A stretch of DNA of 64,000 nt, taken from contig JAHCHE010000007.1 of assembly GCA_026129905.1 (NCBI GenBank), forward strand, positions 1 to 64,000, given 5' to 3'. A program made the position numbers and the translations under genes. The notes under the pieces were generated by a model that worked only from the letters and a program-made list of their open reading frames with translations, did not search any database and had not been told where the DNA came from. This document shows positions 1 to 8,748 of this stretch, one piece after another (position 1 is the stretch's first letter; each line of letters opens with the position of its first letter). This DNA comes from Bryobacteraceae bacterium. GTDB taxonomy: Bacteria > Acidobacteriota > Terriglobia > Bryobacterales > Bryobacteraceae.

Positions 1-283
1 CCCAAAATCGGACACTTCCCCGCCCCCGCCTCCTTCGCCCGCCGAACCCGCTCCCCACCTCGCCCCCCCCCCCCAACAACCCACCGGCCCCCTCGTTGTC
101 CCGCACAACCTCGCCACGCCGGCGTCCGATGCGCCCCCGCAACCGGACCCGCCCGCCCTTCGCCCCGCCGCCCGAGTTCGCGTCCCGCAAGGCCGCCATA
201 CGCACGGCCTTCTTGCCAGTGGCGGTCAGGCGCTGGAAAAGCCGTTCCCGGCACCTTTCAGGTTATGCTTGACGCCGGCGCCG
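1..283. other. C-rich left edge without a supportable gene
   Basis: The plus strand is strongly C-rich, with runs of C near 65-75, and carries no reading frame that looks like a protein. It lies just downstream of the broken DUF6526 gene on the minus strand and may be its decayed 3' part plus intergenic sequence. I could not recognise the missing C-terminal half of that family in any frame here. Confidence 0.4.
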
Positions 284-555
284 TCAAAGGCGACATCGGC
301 CGTAGTGGCGCAAGTTCTCCTCCGCCCGTATCGCGCGGTCCTGCGCCTTCAACGCGAACGTCCGCGCGTTACCCGCCGCGAAAAACACGCAGCCGCTTAA
401 CACCACCAGCAGTGACGCGCTGTACAGTCGCTGATGATCGCCCAGCGACCGGTACAGATTCACGCATGCGCCAACAAACGTCGCGGTGATGACCAGTAGC
501 AGCGCCCTATACCCGCCACGCGCCGCCTGCGATTCTCATAATTCTGGCGGACCAT
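284..555 (-). pseudogene. Broken DUF6526 family gene
   Basis: On the minus strand an ATG at 555 opens with MVRQNYENRR, the N-terminal signature of DUF6526 proteins. That frame then fails. One frameshift around 505-515 restores a clearly homologous stretch that runs to a stop at 284-286. It includes GDHQRLYSASLLVVL, a hydrophobic segment, and FALKAQDRAIRAEENLRHY. Family members are small proteins of about 140 residues with two membrane segments and a longer C-terminal region containing LTG-x-PLDPRL-like sequence. That part is absent. So there are two lesions, an indel near the start and loss of the C-terminus. The family assignment rests on recalled sequence patterns, but the conserved block is long and specific. 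The function of DUF6526 is not known to me. Confidence 0.72.
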
Positions 556-922
556 GCGCCTATGTTCTCACGCCGCCCTCGTCCATTCCACGCCCGTTCT
601 CCGCTCGGTCTCCCCGAACACCACCTGGCGCATCGAAGCGCCCCCCGCTAAGATCGCGCCCCGCCCAGCCACTGGACTTCCGCGATCCTCTCGTCTGTGC
701 GATAATCGGGAAAGTTCTTCAGCTACGTTCTTGAGCCATGTACGCTCCCTGGGAAATAGGAATGTAACAATGGCTACTCGCAATGAAATGAACAGACAGC
801 CCCCGTTAGACGCCCGTCCGTCCGCGGAGATCGCATGAAGCCGTTGCGATAGACGGCCCCACCCGCAAACAATTTGTCTTGTCTGCGCCTCGTCAAACGC
901 GAGAGCTGCATAAAGGAGGCCT
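556..922. other. Intergenic region, no gene seen
   Basis: A 367-base gap between the broken DUF6526 gene and the HAD-IIA gene. Short open frames exist on both strands, but none has a recognisable motif, ribosome site or sensible composition. The only clear signal is the AGGAGG ribosome-binding site at its right end, just before the start at 923. Confidence 0.5.
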
Positions 923-1696
923 ATGAAACACGGTTACCTGATCGACATGGATGGCGTGATTTACCGAGGCTCGGAAGCCATACCGGGAGCGGCGGAATTT
1001 ATCCGCTACCTTCAGGAGGAGGATATCCCGTATCTGTTTCTCACCAACAACTCGACATACACGCCGCTCGATGTTGTGGTGAAGCTGCGTAAGTTCAATA
1101 TCGAAACCTCCGTCGAACACGTTTACACCTCGGCGCTGGCGACGGCGGAGTTTGTCCAGAAGCAGAAGCCCCACGGAACCGCCTATGTCATTGGCGAGGG
1201 CGGGCTGCTTAGCGCGCTCAACGACGCCGACTATGCCATCAGCCGCGAGTCGCCCGACTACGTGATTGTGGGCGAGGGCCGCGTGCTGAATTTCGAAATG
1301 GTCGAGATCGCTCACCGGCTGATCGAGAAAGGCGCCGGCTTGCTGTCGACGAACGCGGATACCTGGTGTCCGACCGATTCCGGCCCGCGACCGGGCTGCG
1401 GCGCGATTGTCGCGTTACTGGAATCCGCCACCGGCCGCAAAGCCTATCACGTCGGCAAGCCGAACCCGTTCATGATGCGGGCGGCCCGCAAGAACATCGG
1501 TCTCAGCACCGATGAAGTGATCATGGTCGGCGACACGATGGAGACCGATATCCGCGGCGCCACCGATCTCGGCTTTCAGAGCATCCTGGTGCTGACCGGA
1601 TCCACCACGCTGGAGTCGCTCGAGCAGTATCCGTTCCGCCCCACGCGCGTGGTGGAGTCCGTCGCCGAACTCGCGCCGGCGCTGGCCGGCCTGTAG
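923..1696 (+). CDS. HAD-IIA family phosphatase, NagD-like
   Basis: 257 residues, the normal length for NagD-type HAD-IIA hydrolases, which dephosphorylate small phosphate esters such as sugar or nucleoside monophosphates in the cytoplasm. All HAD motifs are visible: the nucleophile and acid Asp at 8 and 10 (LIDMDGVIYRG), the TNNS motif at 41-44, Lys179 in GKPNP, and the metal-binding MVGDTMETDI at 201-210. The C2 cap sits between motifs II and III. The start is fixed by an AGGAGG ribosome site six bases upstream. The exact substrate cannot be told from sequence. The gene stands alone, facing away from the pseudogene, with a basic protein on the opposite strand downstream. Confidence 0.9.
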   Translation: MKHGYLIDMDGVIYRGSEAIPGAAEFIRYLQEEDIPYLFLTNNSTYTPLDVVVKLRKFNIETSVEHVYTSALATAEFVQKQKPHGTAYVIGEGGLLSALNDADYAISRESPDYVIVGEGRVLNFEMVEIAHRLIEKGAGLLSTNADTWCPTDSGPRPGCGAIVALLESATGRKAYHVGKPNPFMMRAARKNIGLSTDEVIMVGDTMETDIRGATDLGFQSILVLTGSTTLESLEQYPFRPTRVVESVAELAPALAGL

Positions 1697-1747
1697 CACA
1701 GCGGCGGCCACTCTCCCCGGCCAACCTCCCGAGGGTCATCAGGATTG

Positions 1748-2185
1748 TTATGTGAACAGTCTTGGGGCCCTCGCGGATCTCTTCGCGGTCCGCTTCTGCG
1801 CCCCCGTCTTCGCCTGGCGGGACAACGCCGGCTTGGAAGCGGCTGAGCGGCCTTCTCGCTTCAGCGCCTTCTTCGCGGCCTGGGACCGGGTGGCCGACGG
1901 AGTTCGCTTCGTTCCGGACTGGCCTTTCTCATAGTCGCGCGCGGCCGATTTGCGCGTCTTCTCCGATGTCGTCCCTTTTTTCGGCGGCTTCAACGCAACG
2001 CCGGCGCGGCGGGCTTTCGACAAGCCGATCGCAATCGCCTGTTTGGCGTTCCGCGCGCCGTGCTTGCCCTGGCGAACATGCCCGATCTCTTCGCGAACAA
2101 ATTCGCCGGCCTGCGTTGACGGCGCTTTGCCTTCTTGCGCGGCTTTTCTCGCACGCTTCACGGTTGTCTTGCTCGGCATGTGCAA
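1748..2185 (-). CDS. DUF6496 basic protein
   Basis: 145 residues, very rich in Lys, Arg, Ala and Ser. The conserved core STQAGEFVREEIGHVRQGKH followed by an AIAIGLSKARRAGV block (roughly residues 24-65) is the hallmark of DUF6496. The C-terminal half is low-complexity and histone-H1-like. There is no signal peptide or membrane segment, so a cytoplasmic, probably nucleic-acid-binding protein is plausible, but that is inference from composition. Two starts are possible, ATG at 2185 and ATG at 2179 (MPSK). The shorter form matches the usual MPSK-type beginning. The neighbouring genes are unrelated. Confidence 0.8.
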   Translation of the reverse strand: MHMPSKTTVKRARKAAQEGKAPSTQAGEFVREEIGHVRQGKHGARNAKQAIAIGLSKARRAGVALKPPKKGTTSEKTRKSAARDYEKGQSGTKRTPSATRSQAAKKALKREGRSAASKPALSRQAKTGAQKRTAKRSARAPRLFT

Positions 2186-2268
2186 AATCTCCCCTTGTAT
2201 GTGACGCGTAGAGGCGATGATTTGCTACATGCGGCTGTATCCGCGTTCCCGCGCGCGAAACATACAAT

Positions 2269-4620
2269 ATGAGAGTGCGATTATCCACTTTCCTACTGCT
2301 AGCGTGCGTTCTCCAGGCGGCAAATCCCGACCTGCTCACCAAACCCTGGCCGGCCCGCTGGATCTGGACCGCCGATTCGGACCCCTTCGGCTACGGCGTC
2401 TACCACTTCCGGCGGACGTTCGAGCTGCCGGCGAAACCGTCCGCATTTCCAGTCCACGTCACCGCCGATAACCGTTATCAGCTTTATGTGAACGGCCAGC
2501 GCGTGGCGTGGGGGCCGGCCCGCGGCGACCTGTTCCATTGGCGCTACGAGTCGGTGGATATCGCTCCGCAGTTGCGCGCCGGGAGAAACGTCCTCGCAGC
2601 CGTGGTGTGGAATGACGGCGTCCACAGGGCCGTCGCGCAGATCTCGCACCGCACCGGTTTTCTGATGCAGGGCGACACGGACCGCCAGAAACCGGCGGAC
2701 ACCGGCGCCGGCTGGAAGAGTTTCACGAATCCGGCGTATAAACCGATCCCCATCACCTTCGAGCAGGTGAACGGCTACGTCGCGATTCCGCCGGGCGAGG
2801 AAGTGGACGGAGGCCGTTACCCGTGGGGCTGGGAGCAGCCGGACTACGACGATTCGTCGTGGCGGCCCGCTACCACGGGACCGAATGGCGGACCCCGCGA
2901 TTCGTTGGACTCGCCCAGCCCGTGGTTCCTCGTGCCGCGCCCCATCCCGATGATGGAGGAAAAGCCCGAGCGGCTTTCGCGCGTCCGGCTCGCCGAGGGC
3001 GTCGCGGCCCCCGCCGGATTTCCGAAGGAGCAAAAGGAACTGGAAATACCCGCGCGCACGCGGGCAAGGCTGCTGCTCGATCAGGATTACCTCACCACTG
3101 CCTATCCCGAACTGGTCGTGAGCGGCGGGCGCGCCGCCGTCATTACCCTCAGGTATGCCGAGGCCCTCTGGGACAAGGGAGGGCGCACAAAAAGCCACCG
3201 CGACCAAATCCTGGGCAAGGAACTCAAGGGATACCGCGATGTCTTCATCGCCGGTGGCGGCGCCCGGCGTATGTGGCGCCCGCTCTTCTGGCGAACGTGG
3301 CGCTACCTGGAATTGACGATCGAGACGAAGGATGAACCGCTCACGGTATCGGACCTGCGCGGCGTTTATACCGGCTACCCGTTTACGCGCAAGGCGCGCC
3401 TCGAGACGGATTCCGACGAGATGCGAAAGATTCTGGATATCGGGTGGCGAACCGCGCGGCTGTGCGCCCACGAGACGTACATGGATTGCCCTTACTACGA
3501 GCAACTCCAGTACATCGGCGACGCCCGCATCCAGGCGCTGGTCTCGCTCTACATGACCGGCGACGCGCGGCTGATGCGCAACGCCATCGAACTGATGAAC
3601 GCCTCGCGCACCTCCGAGGGCGCCACCTACAGCCGCGCTCCGTCCGCTTTGCAGCAGTACATCCCGCCGTTCTCGCTGTGGTGGATCGGCATGGTGCGCG
3701 ACTATTGGTGGTACGTGGACGATCCCGCCTTCGTGCGCCAAATGCTGCCCGGCGTCCGCGCGGTGCTGGCGTACTTCGAGGCCCATCAGAAGCGGGGCGG
3801 CTCGCTCGGCCGGATGCCCTGGTGGAACTTCGTCGATTGGGTGGACAAGTGGCCCCGCGGCCTCGCGCCGTCCGGCGACGACGGGTCGTCGGCGCCTCTC
3901 GACCTGCAACTGCTGCTGGCCTACCAGTGGGCGGCGGAACTGGAAGAGGCGGTCGGCATCGGACAGCTTGCTCCCTTCTACAAAGGCAAGGCGGACCAAA
4001 TCCAAACGGCGATCCGACAACTCTATTGGCGTCCGGAGCGGAACCTCTTCGCCGACGCGCCGCGCCGGAACGAGTACTCCCAGCACGCGAATTCGCTCGC
4101 GGTGCTTGCCGGCATGCTTCCCGGCGACGAAGCCCGCAAGCTGATGGAGCGCGTGACCTCGGACCGCGCGCTGACGCCGGCCACGATCTATTTCCGCTAC
4201 TACCTCAACCGCGCCGCCGCCGAAGCGGGACTCGGCGACCGCTACCTCGATATGCTCGGTCCGTGGCGCCGCATGCTCGCCGACGGCCTGACCACCTGGG
4301 CCGAAACGGACGGCAACAAGGTGCGCTCGGACTGCCACGCCTGGGGCGCAAGCCCGAACATCGAACTCTTCCGCACCGTGCTGGGCATCGACTCCGCCGC
4401 GGCCGGTTTTCGCTCCGTCGTCATCCGGCCGAGCCTCGGCAAGTTCTCGAAGATCTCCGGCGCCGTCCCTCACCCCAAAGGCGAAATCCGGGTGGCCCTG
4501 GCGCTTGAGAACGGGAGATTGCAGGCGGAGGTCGATCTGCCGCCGGCCGTCGAAGGCCGTTTTGAATGGAAGGGCGAACGGCGCCCCCTCGCGAGCGGAA
4601 AATCAAGCCTGCGCTTCTAG
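2269..4620 (+). CDS. Secreted alpha-L-rhamnosidase, GH78-type
   Basis: 783 residues beginning with a short signal peptide (MRVRLSTFLLLACVLQA). After it come an N-terminal beta-rich region typical of bacterial rhamnosidases (about 25-380), the six-hairpin catalytic barrel (about 385-700) and a C-terminal beta domain. The active-site block ETYMDCPYYEQLQYIGDARI, near residue 405, is the variant of the GH78 general-acid region seen in this subgroup. The enzyme should remove terminal rhamnose from plant or microbial polysaccharide and glycosides outside the cytoplasm. It is shorter than the classical 900-1000-residue GH78 enzymes. A TACAAT hexamer directly abuts the ATG, so the start is not certain. 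It stands alone, with no rhamnose catabolic genes adjacent. Confidence 0.85.
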   Translation: MRVRLSTFLLLACVLQAANPDLLTKPWPARWIWTADSDPFGYGVYHFRRTFELPAKPSAFPVHVTADNRYQLYVNGQRVAWGPARGDLFHWRYESVDIAPQLRAGRNVLAAVVWNDGVHRAVAQISHRTGFLMQGDTDRQKPADTGAGWKSFTNPAYKPIPITFEQVNGYVAIPPGEEVDGGRYPWGWEQPDYDDSSWRPATTGPNGGPRDSLDSPSPWFLVPRPIPMMEEKPERLSRVRLAEGVAAPAGFPKEQKELEIPARTRARLLLDQDYLTTAYPELVVSGGRAAVITLRYAEALWDKGGRTKSHRDQILGKELKGYRDVFIAGGGARRMWRPLFWRTWRYLELTIETKDEPLTVSDLRGVYTGYPFTRKARLETDSDEMRKILDIGWRTARLCAHETYMDCPYYEQLQYIGDARIQALVSLYMTGDARLMRNAIELMNASRTSEGATYSRAPSALQQYIPPFSLWWIGMVRDYWWYVDDPAFVRQMLPGVRAVLAYFEAHQKRGGSLGRMPWWNFVDWVDKWPRGLAPSGDDGSSAPLDLQLLLAYQWAAELEEAVGIGQLAPFYKGKADQIQTAIRQLYWRPERNLFADAPRRNEYSQHANSLAVLAGMLPGDEARKLMERVTSDRALTPATIYFRYYLNRAAAEAGLGDRYLDMLGPWRRMLADGLTTWAETDGNKVRSDCHAWGASPNIELFRTVLGIDSAAAGFRSVVIRPSLGKFSKISGAVPHPKGEIRVALALENGRLQAEVDLPPAVEGRFEWKGERRPLASGKSSLRF

Positions 4621-4831
4621 CCCGGTCTGGAACGCGCTGCGCCATTGTGGCGCACGCTCTCAGCGACGCTCTCAGCGAGCGGAGTCTACACTCCTGTGGA
4701 CTCTTGCGCCGGCAAACCGGGGTAGGATCATAAAGGCAATCTATGGGCGAGCCTCGCGGAGCGCTCTGCCGGTTTGCGTCCAGGCGCGATCCGGCGCAGC
4801 GCTTGCTCATGCGCCTCGGCGGCGAGGCCGC

Positions 4832-6292
4832 ATGAGTTACGAATTTGACCTTGTTGTCGTCGGCGGCGGCGCCGCGGGGCTCACCGCGGCGGGCATCTCC
4901 GCTGTGCTTGGCGCGAAGACCGCCCTCATTGAAGCCCACAAGCTGGGAGGGGATTGCACCTGGTATGGCTGCGTGCCCAGCAAGAGCCTCCTGCGCGCCG
5001 CGAAGGTAGCGCATCAGACGAAGACCGCCGGCCGCTATGGACTCGCGCCTGCCGACCCGGATCATGATTTTTCACGGGTGATGGAACGCGTACATTCCAT
5101 TCGGAATCACATTTACGCCGAGGTTGACGCGCCGCCGAATCTCGAGAAGCTGGGCGTGGAAGTGATGCCGGGCCGGGCGCGTTTCCTCGACCCGCATGCG
5201 CTGGAGGTCCAGTCGGACGAGGGAGTCCGAAGACTCACCTCCCGATACTTCATCGTGGCCACCGGCAGTTCTCCACGCATTCCGAGTCTGCAAACCGACG
5301 GCTCCATCCCGGTGCTGACAAACGAGACGCTGTTCGAACTCCAGAGCCGCCCGAGGCGTCTATTGGTGTTGGGAGCGGGTCCGATCGGGATCGAGATGGC
5401 GCAGGCGTTTCAGCGCCTGGGATCTTGCGTTACAGTGGTGAGCCACTCTGACGGGATTCTCGGCCGCGACGATCGCGAGCTGGCTGGAATGTTGCTCGAG
5501 CGCCTGCGCGGCGAGGGCATCCGGTTCCTGTTAGGCGCGGAACTCGCGCGGATCGAAAACAGCGCGGCCTGGACGGCAAGCGGCGAGCCCATCGAAGCCG
5601 ACGCGGTGCTCGCAGCCATTGGCCGTAAGCCCAACCTCGAGAGCTTGCAGCTCGACAGAGCCGGCGTCCGGACGGACGAGAAGGGGATTGCGATCGATCG
5701 CCGCTGCCGGTCTTCCGCCAAACATATCTATGCCGCGGGCGATGTCGCCGGACGATTTCTGTTTACGCATATGGCCGAGCACATGGCCAAAGTCGCGGTG
5801 ACCAACGCCATCCTGCGTTTGCCGGCGCGGATCGACGATCGCCACGTTGTGTGGACCACGTTCACCGATCCGGAACTGGCGCATGTCGGCGCAACGGAGG
5901 GGGACCTGAAACGCAGCGGAACCGGCTATACCGCGCATCGTTTCCCTTTTGAGCAACTGGACCGGGCGATCGCCGACTCCGAGGTCACGGGCATGGTCAA
6001 GGCGCTGGCGAATCGCCGGGGGCGGATTCTGGGCGCTTCGATACTCGGCGCGCACGCGGGCGAGATGATTGGGGAATACGCCCTCGCGATGAGAAACCGA
6101 ATCACGCTGGGCAGGCTATCCGCCACAATTCATCCGTACCCAACTTACGGGCTGGGAAACCGCCGGGCGGCCGACCAGTTCATGGTGGCAAAGCTCACGC
6201 CGCGTCTGGTGCGCTGGCTCAAGCGCCTGTTCGGCCTGCGCGGCAGCTTGCGCGGAGTGACGGCGCTAAGTCAGGCGAAGCGCAGCGTGTAG
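4832..6292 (+). CDS. FAD-dependent pyridine nucleotide-disulfide oxidoreductase, MerA-like
   Basis: 486 residues from the ATG at 4832, which I prefer because the protein then begins MSYEFDLVVVGGGAAGL, the usual N-terminal FAD-binding fold. The redox-active disulfide is the CX4C of GGDCTWYGCVPSKS, near residue 45. An NAD(P)H-binding fold follows (LLVLGAGPIGIEMAQAF), then a second FAD contact (YAAGDVAGRF) and a C-terminal dimerisation domain with HPYPTYG. It resembles the mercuric reductase/glutathione reductase branch. It lacks both the N-terminal heavy-metal domain and the C-terminal vicinal cysteines of true MerA, so Hg(II) reduction should not be assumed. It is not part of the 2-oxoacid dehydrogenase operon, which has its own lipoamide dehydrogenase. 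Confidence 0.85.
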   Translation: MSYEFDLVVVGGGAAGLTAAGISAVLGAKTALIEAHKLGGDCTWYGCVPSKSLLRAAKVAHQTKTAGRYGLAPADPDHDFSRVMERVHSIRNHIYAEVDAPPNLEKLGVEVMPGRARFLDPHALEVQSDEGVRRLTSRYFIVATGSSPRIPSLQTDGSIPVLTNETLFELQSRPRRLLVLGAGPIGIEMAQAFQRLGSCVTVVSHSDGILGRDDRELAGMLLERLRGEGIRFLLGAELARIENSAAWTASGEPIEADAVLAAIGRKPNLESLQLDRAGVRTDEKGIAIDRRCRSSAKHIYAAGDVAGRFLFTHMAEHMAKVAVTNAILRLPARIDDRHVVWTTFTDPELAHVGATEGDLKRSGTGYTAHRFPFEQLDRAIADSEVTGMVKALANRRGRILGASILGAHAGEMIGEYALAMRNRITLGRLSATIHPYPTYGLGNRRAADQFMVAKLTPRLVRWLKRLFGLRGSLRGVTALSQAKRSV

Positions 6293-6354
6293 CGGGCGGA
6301 AACACGAACGGAGTTTTGTCAACCCGCCGCCTGTGCGCTATGCTGAGTCCCGTT

Positions 6355-7125
6355 ATGGACAACCACTCCGTCAAAGGCCGGCGATTGTGGAGCCGGCGGC
6401 AGGCCGTGAATCTGACTCTTCTCGGCGCCACCGGGGGATCCCTCTCCCGTGGCGCTCAGGAAAGCGCCGGGAGGAAGTGGAAGGTTCTGGTGGCCGGCGC
6501 GCATCCCGACGATCCGGAGACGGGGTGCGGCGGCACGATTTGCCGGTACACGGCCGCCGGGCACGACGTCGCGGTTCTGTACCTGACGCGGGGCGAAGCG
6601 GGCGTCCGCGGCGCATCGCACAAGGACGCGGCCCGGATTCGAACCGAAGAAGCGAAGCAGGCTTGCGCGGCGCTGAAAGCCCGAGCCCTCTTCGCGGGGC
6701 AGATCGATGGCGCGACCGAGATCACCGCGCGGCGATATGGCGAGATGCTGGAGATCGTTCGAGCGGAGGACCCGGACGTCATTTTCACCCACTGGCCGGT
6801 GGACACGCACCGCGACCATCGGATCTGCTCGAACCTGATTTTCGACGCCTGGCTTTCCGGCAGCCGCCGCGCGGCGCTGTACTACTACGAGGTGGCGCGT
6901 GGCTTTCAGACCCAGACGTTTTCCCCGACGGACTGGGTCAACATCGATGCCGTTATCGAGCAAAAGTGGAAAGCGTGTTTCCTCCACAAGAGCCAGGGCA
7001 TCACCCGAGAGCGATACGACCAGGATCACGGCCGAATGGAGCTGTTTCGCGGGTTGGAGGCCAGATGCCGGTACGCGGAGGCGTTTGTCCGCCAGATGCC
7101 GGGCCCGGGTGGAATGCTGCCGTAG
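6355..7125 (+). CDS. Exported PIG-L family deacetylase
   Basis: 256 residues from the ATG at 6355. An upstream in-frame TTG at 6316 is less likely. The N-terminus carries SRRQAVNLTLLGATGG, a twin-arginine-like export signal, so the enzyme probably acts outside the cytoplasm. The PIG-L zinc motif AHPDDPE follows at about residue 40, and the second metal motif is HWPVDTHRDH. The family removes acetyl groups from N-acetylglucosaminyl moieties and similar substrates. Exported members are common in acidobacteria and act on unknown glycans. It follows the disulfide reductase by 62 bases on the same strand, but a functional link is not apparent. Confidence 0.85.
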   Translation: MDNHSVKGRRLWSRRQAVNLTLLGATGGSLSRGAQESAGRKWKVLVAGAHPDDPETGCGGTICRYTAAGHDVAVLYLTRGEAGVRGASHKDAARIRTEEAKQACAALKARALFAGQIDGATEITARRYGEMLEIVRAEDPDVIFTHWPVDTHRDHRICSNLIFDAWLSGSRRAALYYYEVARGFQTQTFSPTDWVNIDAVIEQKWKACFLHKSQGITRERYDQDHGRMELFRGLEARCRYAEAFVRQMPGPGGMLP

Positions 7126-7159
7126 TTGAGACGGCTGCCGCCGGCGCGCCTCCGGCCCT

Positions 7160-7969
7160 TCAGCGTTTGGGGCGGAATTGCCTGGATGCCAGCAACGCGG
7201 GAAGATCCGCGACGCTGGGCACGATTTCCGTGTGCGGCTGCTTGCGGAGATTCTCAGCCGCCGCAGCGCCGGTCAGTACGCCAACTACGCCGCGCACGCC
7301 GGCGTTATTCCCCGCTTGCAGGTCAAGTGGAGTATCACCCACCGCAACCACTTCCGCGACGCTGTTCACAAGCGCCGCTTCCATCGCGTGAAAGATCATG
7401 TACGGAGCCGGCCGTCCTTGCGCGACATCGTCGCTGCAAATGCTGGCGGCGAAGAGCCCTTCCCAGCCAAGCCGGCGGAAAATCGACGTCGAGATGGCGC
7501 GATCGAATCCGGTCGTCGTGGCGACGAGAAACCCGCCGGCGCGCAACTGCCGGATTGCGTCCTCCGCTCCCGCGATCGGCGGGACGGACCGGTAGACCTC
7601 GATCAAGTTCGCGGTGAACTCGGCATGGATGTCGGCTATGAGCCTATCGCGGTCGACGTTCGGCGGAGGCGCTTGCTCGTCGACGAAGTGGCGTATCACT
7701 TCACGCTTGGATGCGCCGCGCCGGCGCGCGATCTCCTCGCGGTTGGAGGGCACGCCATGATGCGCCATCGCGCTGCGCAGCGCTTCAGGGACATCGCCGC
7801 GGTCTTCGATAATCGTGCCGCCGACGTCGAGAACGATAAGCCGGACCGACGGAGCCGGGATGCGCGGCGAAGCCGGAGCGCTCAATGGGATGGCGCCCGC
7901 CGCGGCCAACCGCTTCAGTGACTGTCTTCGAGAAACGCCCAGCGCAACCTCCACGCGACAGAGAAACAT
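7160..7969 (-). CDS. HAD hydrolase, phosphonatase-like, with Tat-type leader
   Basis: 269 residues. Motif I is LIVLDVGGTIIED: the nucleophilic Asp is kept, but the second Asp of DxDxT is Gly, as in phosphonatase-like HADs, which do not use an Asp general acid. A motif II/III region follows (TTTGFDRAIS and GRPAPYMIFHAM), then motif IV, VGDTPLDLQAGNNAG. Unusually for a HAD protein, the N-terminus reads VSRRQSLKRLAAAGAIPLSA, which looks like a twin-arginine leader, so export is likely. It could act on a phosphonate or phosphate ester in the periplasm. The start at 7969 gives ten residues before the twin arginine, and a GTG fifteen bases inside is an alternative. It converges on the PIG-L gene. 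Confidence 0.78.
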   Translation of the reverse strand: MFLCRVEVALGVSRRQSLKRLAAAGAIPLSAPASPRIPAPSVRLIVLDVGGTIIEDRGDVPEALRSAMAHHGVPSNREEIARRRGASKREVIRHFVDEQAPPPNVDRDRLIADIHAEFTANLIEVYRSVPPIAGAEDAIRQLRAGGFLVATTTGFDRAISTSIFRRLGWEGLFAASICSDDVAQGRPAPYMIFHAMEAALVNSVAEVVAVGDTPLDLQAGNNAGVRGVVGVLTGAAAAENLRKQPHTEIVPSVADLPALLASRQFRPKR

Positions 7970-8064
7970 CTCATCTTAGACGATAATGCTCCAGCGGCGA
8001 CCGGCGCCGCGCCGCCTTCGGTAGCATGGAAGGCAGCTTGAAGCGTTAACAGGAGGGGCATCCC

Positions 8065-8586
8065 ATGATTCGCTTACTCGCAGTTCTTGCTGCGTTCGCG
8101 GCGGCCTTGACGGCGCAGCCGCCGGAACTGGGACAAGGTTGGCTGGCCGAGTTCAACCTCGCCGCGAGGCAGTTGACGTCGTTGGCGGAGGCGACGCCCG
8201 CCGAAAAATTCGGTTGGCGTCCGGCCGAGGGTGTGCGGTCGATCGGCGAGGTGTACATGCACATCGCCCTGGGCAACTATTGGCTGCTGGAGCGGGCGGG
8301 CGTGACGCTGGGCGCCGGCGCTCCGAAATTGACCCCGGACCTGGAGCGGCAGGTGACGGAGAAACCGGAAGTGATCCGGTGGCTGAAGGAATCGATCAAG
8401 GCCGTCAAGACAAACTATCCGAAGGCCGACCTGGAGAAGAAGGTCCAGTTCTTCGGCCAGGAAACCACGTCGGGCGGCGTGTTCCTGCGAATCCTGGTAC
8501 ATAACCACGAGCACATGGGTCAGTCTGTCGCGTATGCGCGGATGAACGGGATCGCCCCGCCGTGGTCGAAAAAAGGCGGGGAGTAG
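8065..8586 (+). CDS. Secreted DinB-family protein
   Basis: 173 residues with a signal peptide (MIRLLAVLAAFAAALTAQ), followed by a four-helix DinB/YfiT fold. Putative metal ligands are the His in EVYMHIALGNYW and the pair in LVHNHEHMGQ, the usual three-histidine set. It ends with MNGIAPPWSKK, the typical terminal motif of this family. DinB-like proteins are often metal-dependent thiol transferases, but the reaction of the exported members is unknown. An AGGAGG ribosome site lies 11 bases before the ATG. The last 28 coding bases reappear exactly at 11818-11846, beyond the ADOP gene, marking a rearrangement. Confidence 0.82.
   Translation: MIRLLAVLAAFAAALTAQPPELGQGWLAEFNLAARQLTSLAEATPAEKFGWRPAEGVRSIGEVYMHIALGNYWLLERAGVTLGAGAPKLTPDLERQVTEKPEVIRWLKESIKAVKTNYPKADLEKKVQFFGQETTSGGVFLRILVHNHEHMGQSVAYARMNGIAPPWSKKGGE
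8547..8575 (+). repeat. 29-bp direct repeat, left copy
   Basis: Positions 8547-8575, starting CGGGATCGCCCCG and ending in six A then G, are identical to 11818-11846. Here they encode the C-terminus of the DinB protein. The flanking bases differ on both sides (A versus C before, G versus C after). The two copies bracket padR and the ADOP permease. Confidence 0.85.
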
Positions 8587-8695
8587 CGCGAACGCCGCTC
8601 CCCGCAGGGCCTTACTCTTCAGGCCGGTCGCCCGTAACGGAGAGACGGCGTCGCCCCAAACCCCGCCGCTCAACATGGCGCCACGGTTCGATGCC

Positions 8696-8724
8696 TTGAC
8701 CTTCGACCTATCATGCCTTATACT
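8696..8724 (+). promoter_or_regulatory. Sigma70-type promoter of padR-ADOP with possible operator
   Basis: TTGACC at 8696-8701 and TATACT at 8719-8724 are separated by exactly 17 bases, a near-consensus pair. Transcription would start near 8731, leaving about 18 bases before the padR ATG at 8749, with GAGG at 8740-8743 as ribosome site. The sequence TAC-TGAATG-GTA at 8721-8732 is a short dyad over the -10 and start point. It is a candidate PadR operator for autoregulation, which is usual for such pairs. Confidence 0.6.
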
Positions 8725-8748
8725 GAATGGTAGAAGCTTGAGGTATCT

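Noticed and set aside
1-30. Possible insertion-sequence end at the left edge
   Set aside because: The first bases recall transposon-end words on the minus strand, but there is no inverted partner, transposase or target duplication in the window.
2299-4473. Very long open frame (724 codons) on the minus strand inside the rhamnosidase gene
   Set aside because: It is the antisense shadow of a GC-rich gene. Its translation has no motif, and the plus-strand product is a clear GH78 enzyme.
4832-6292. Mercury-resistance (merA) annotation
   Set aside because: The N-terminal heavy-metal domain and the C-terminal vicinal cysteines are missing, and no merR, merT or merP is nearby.
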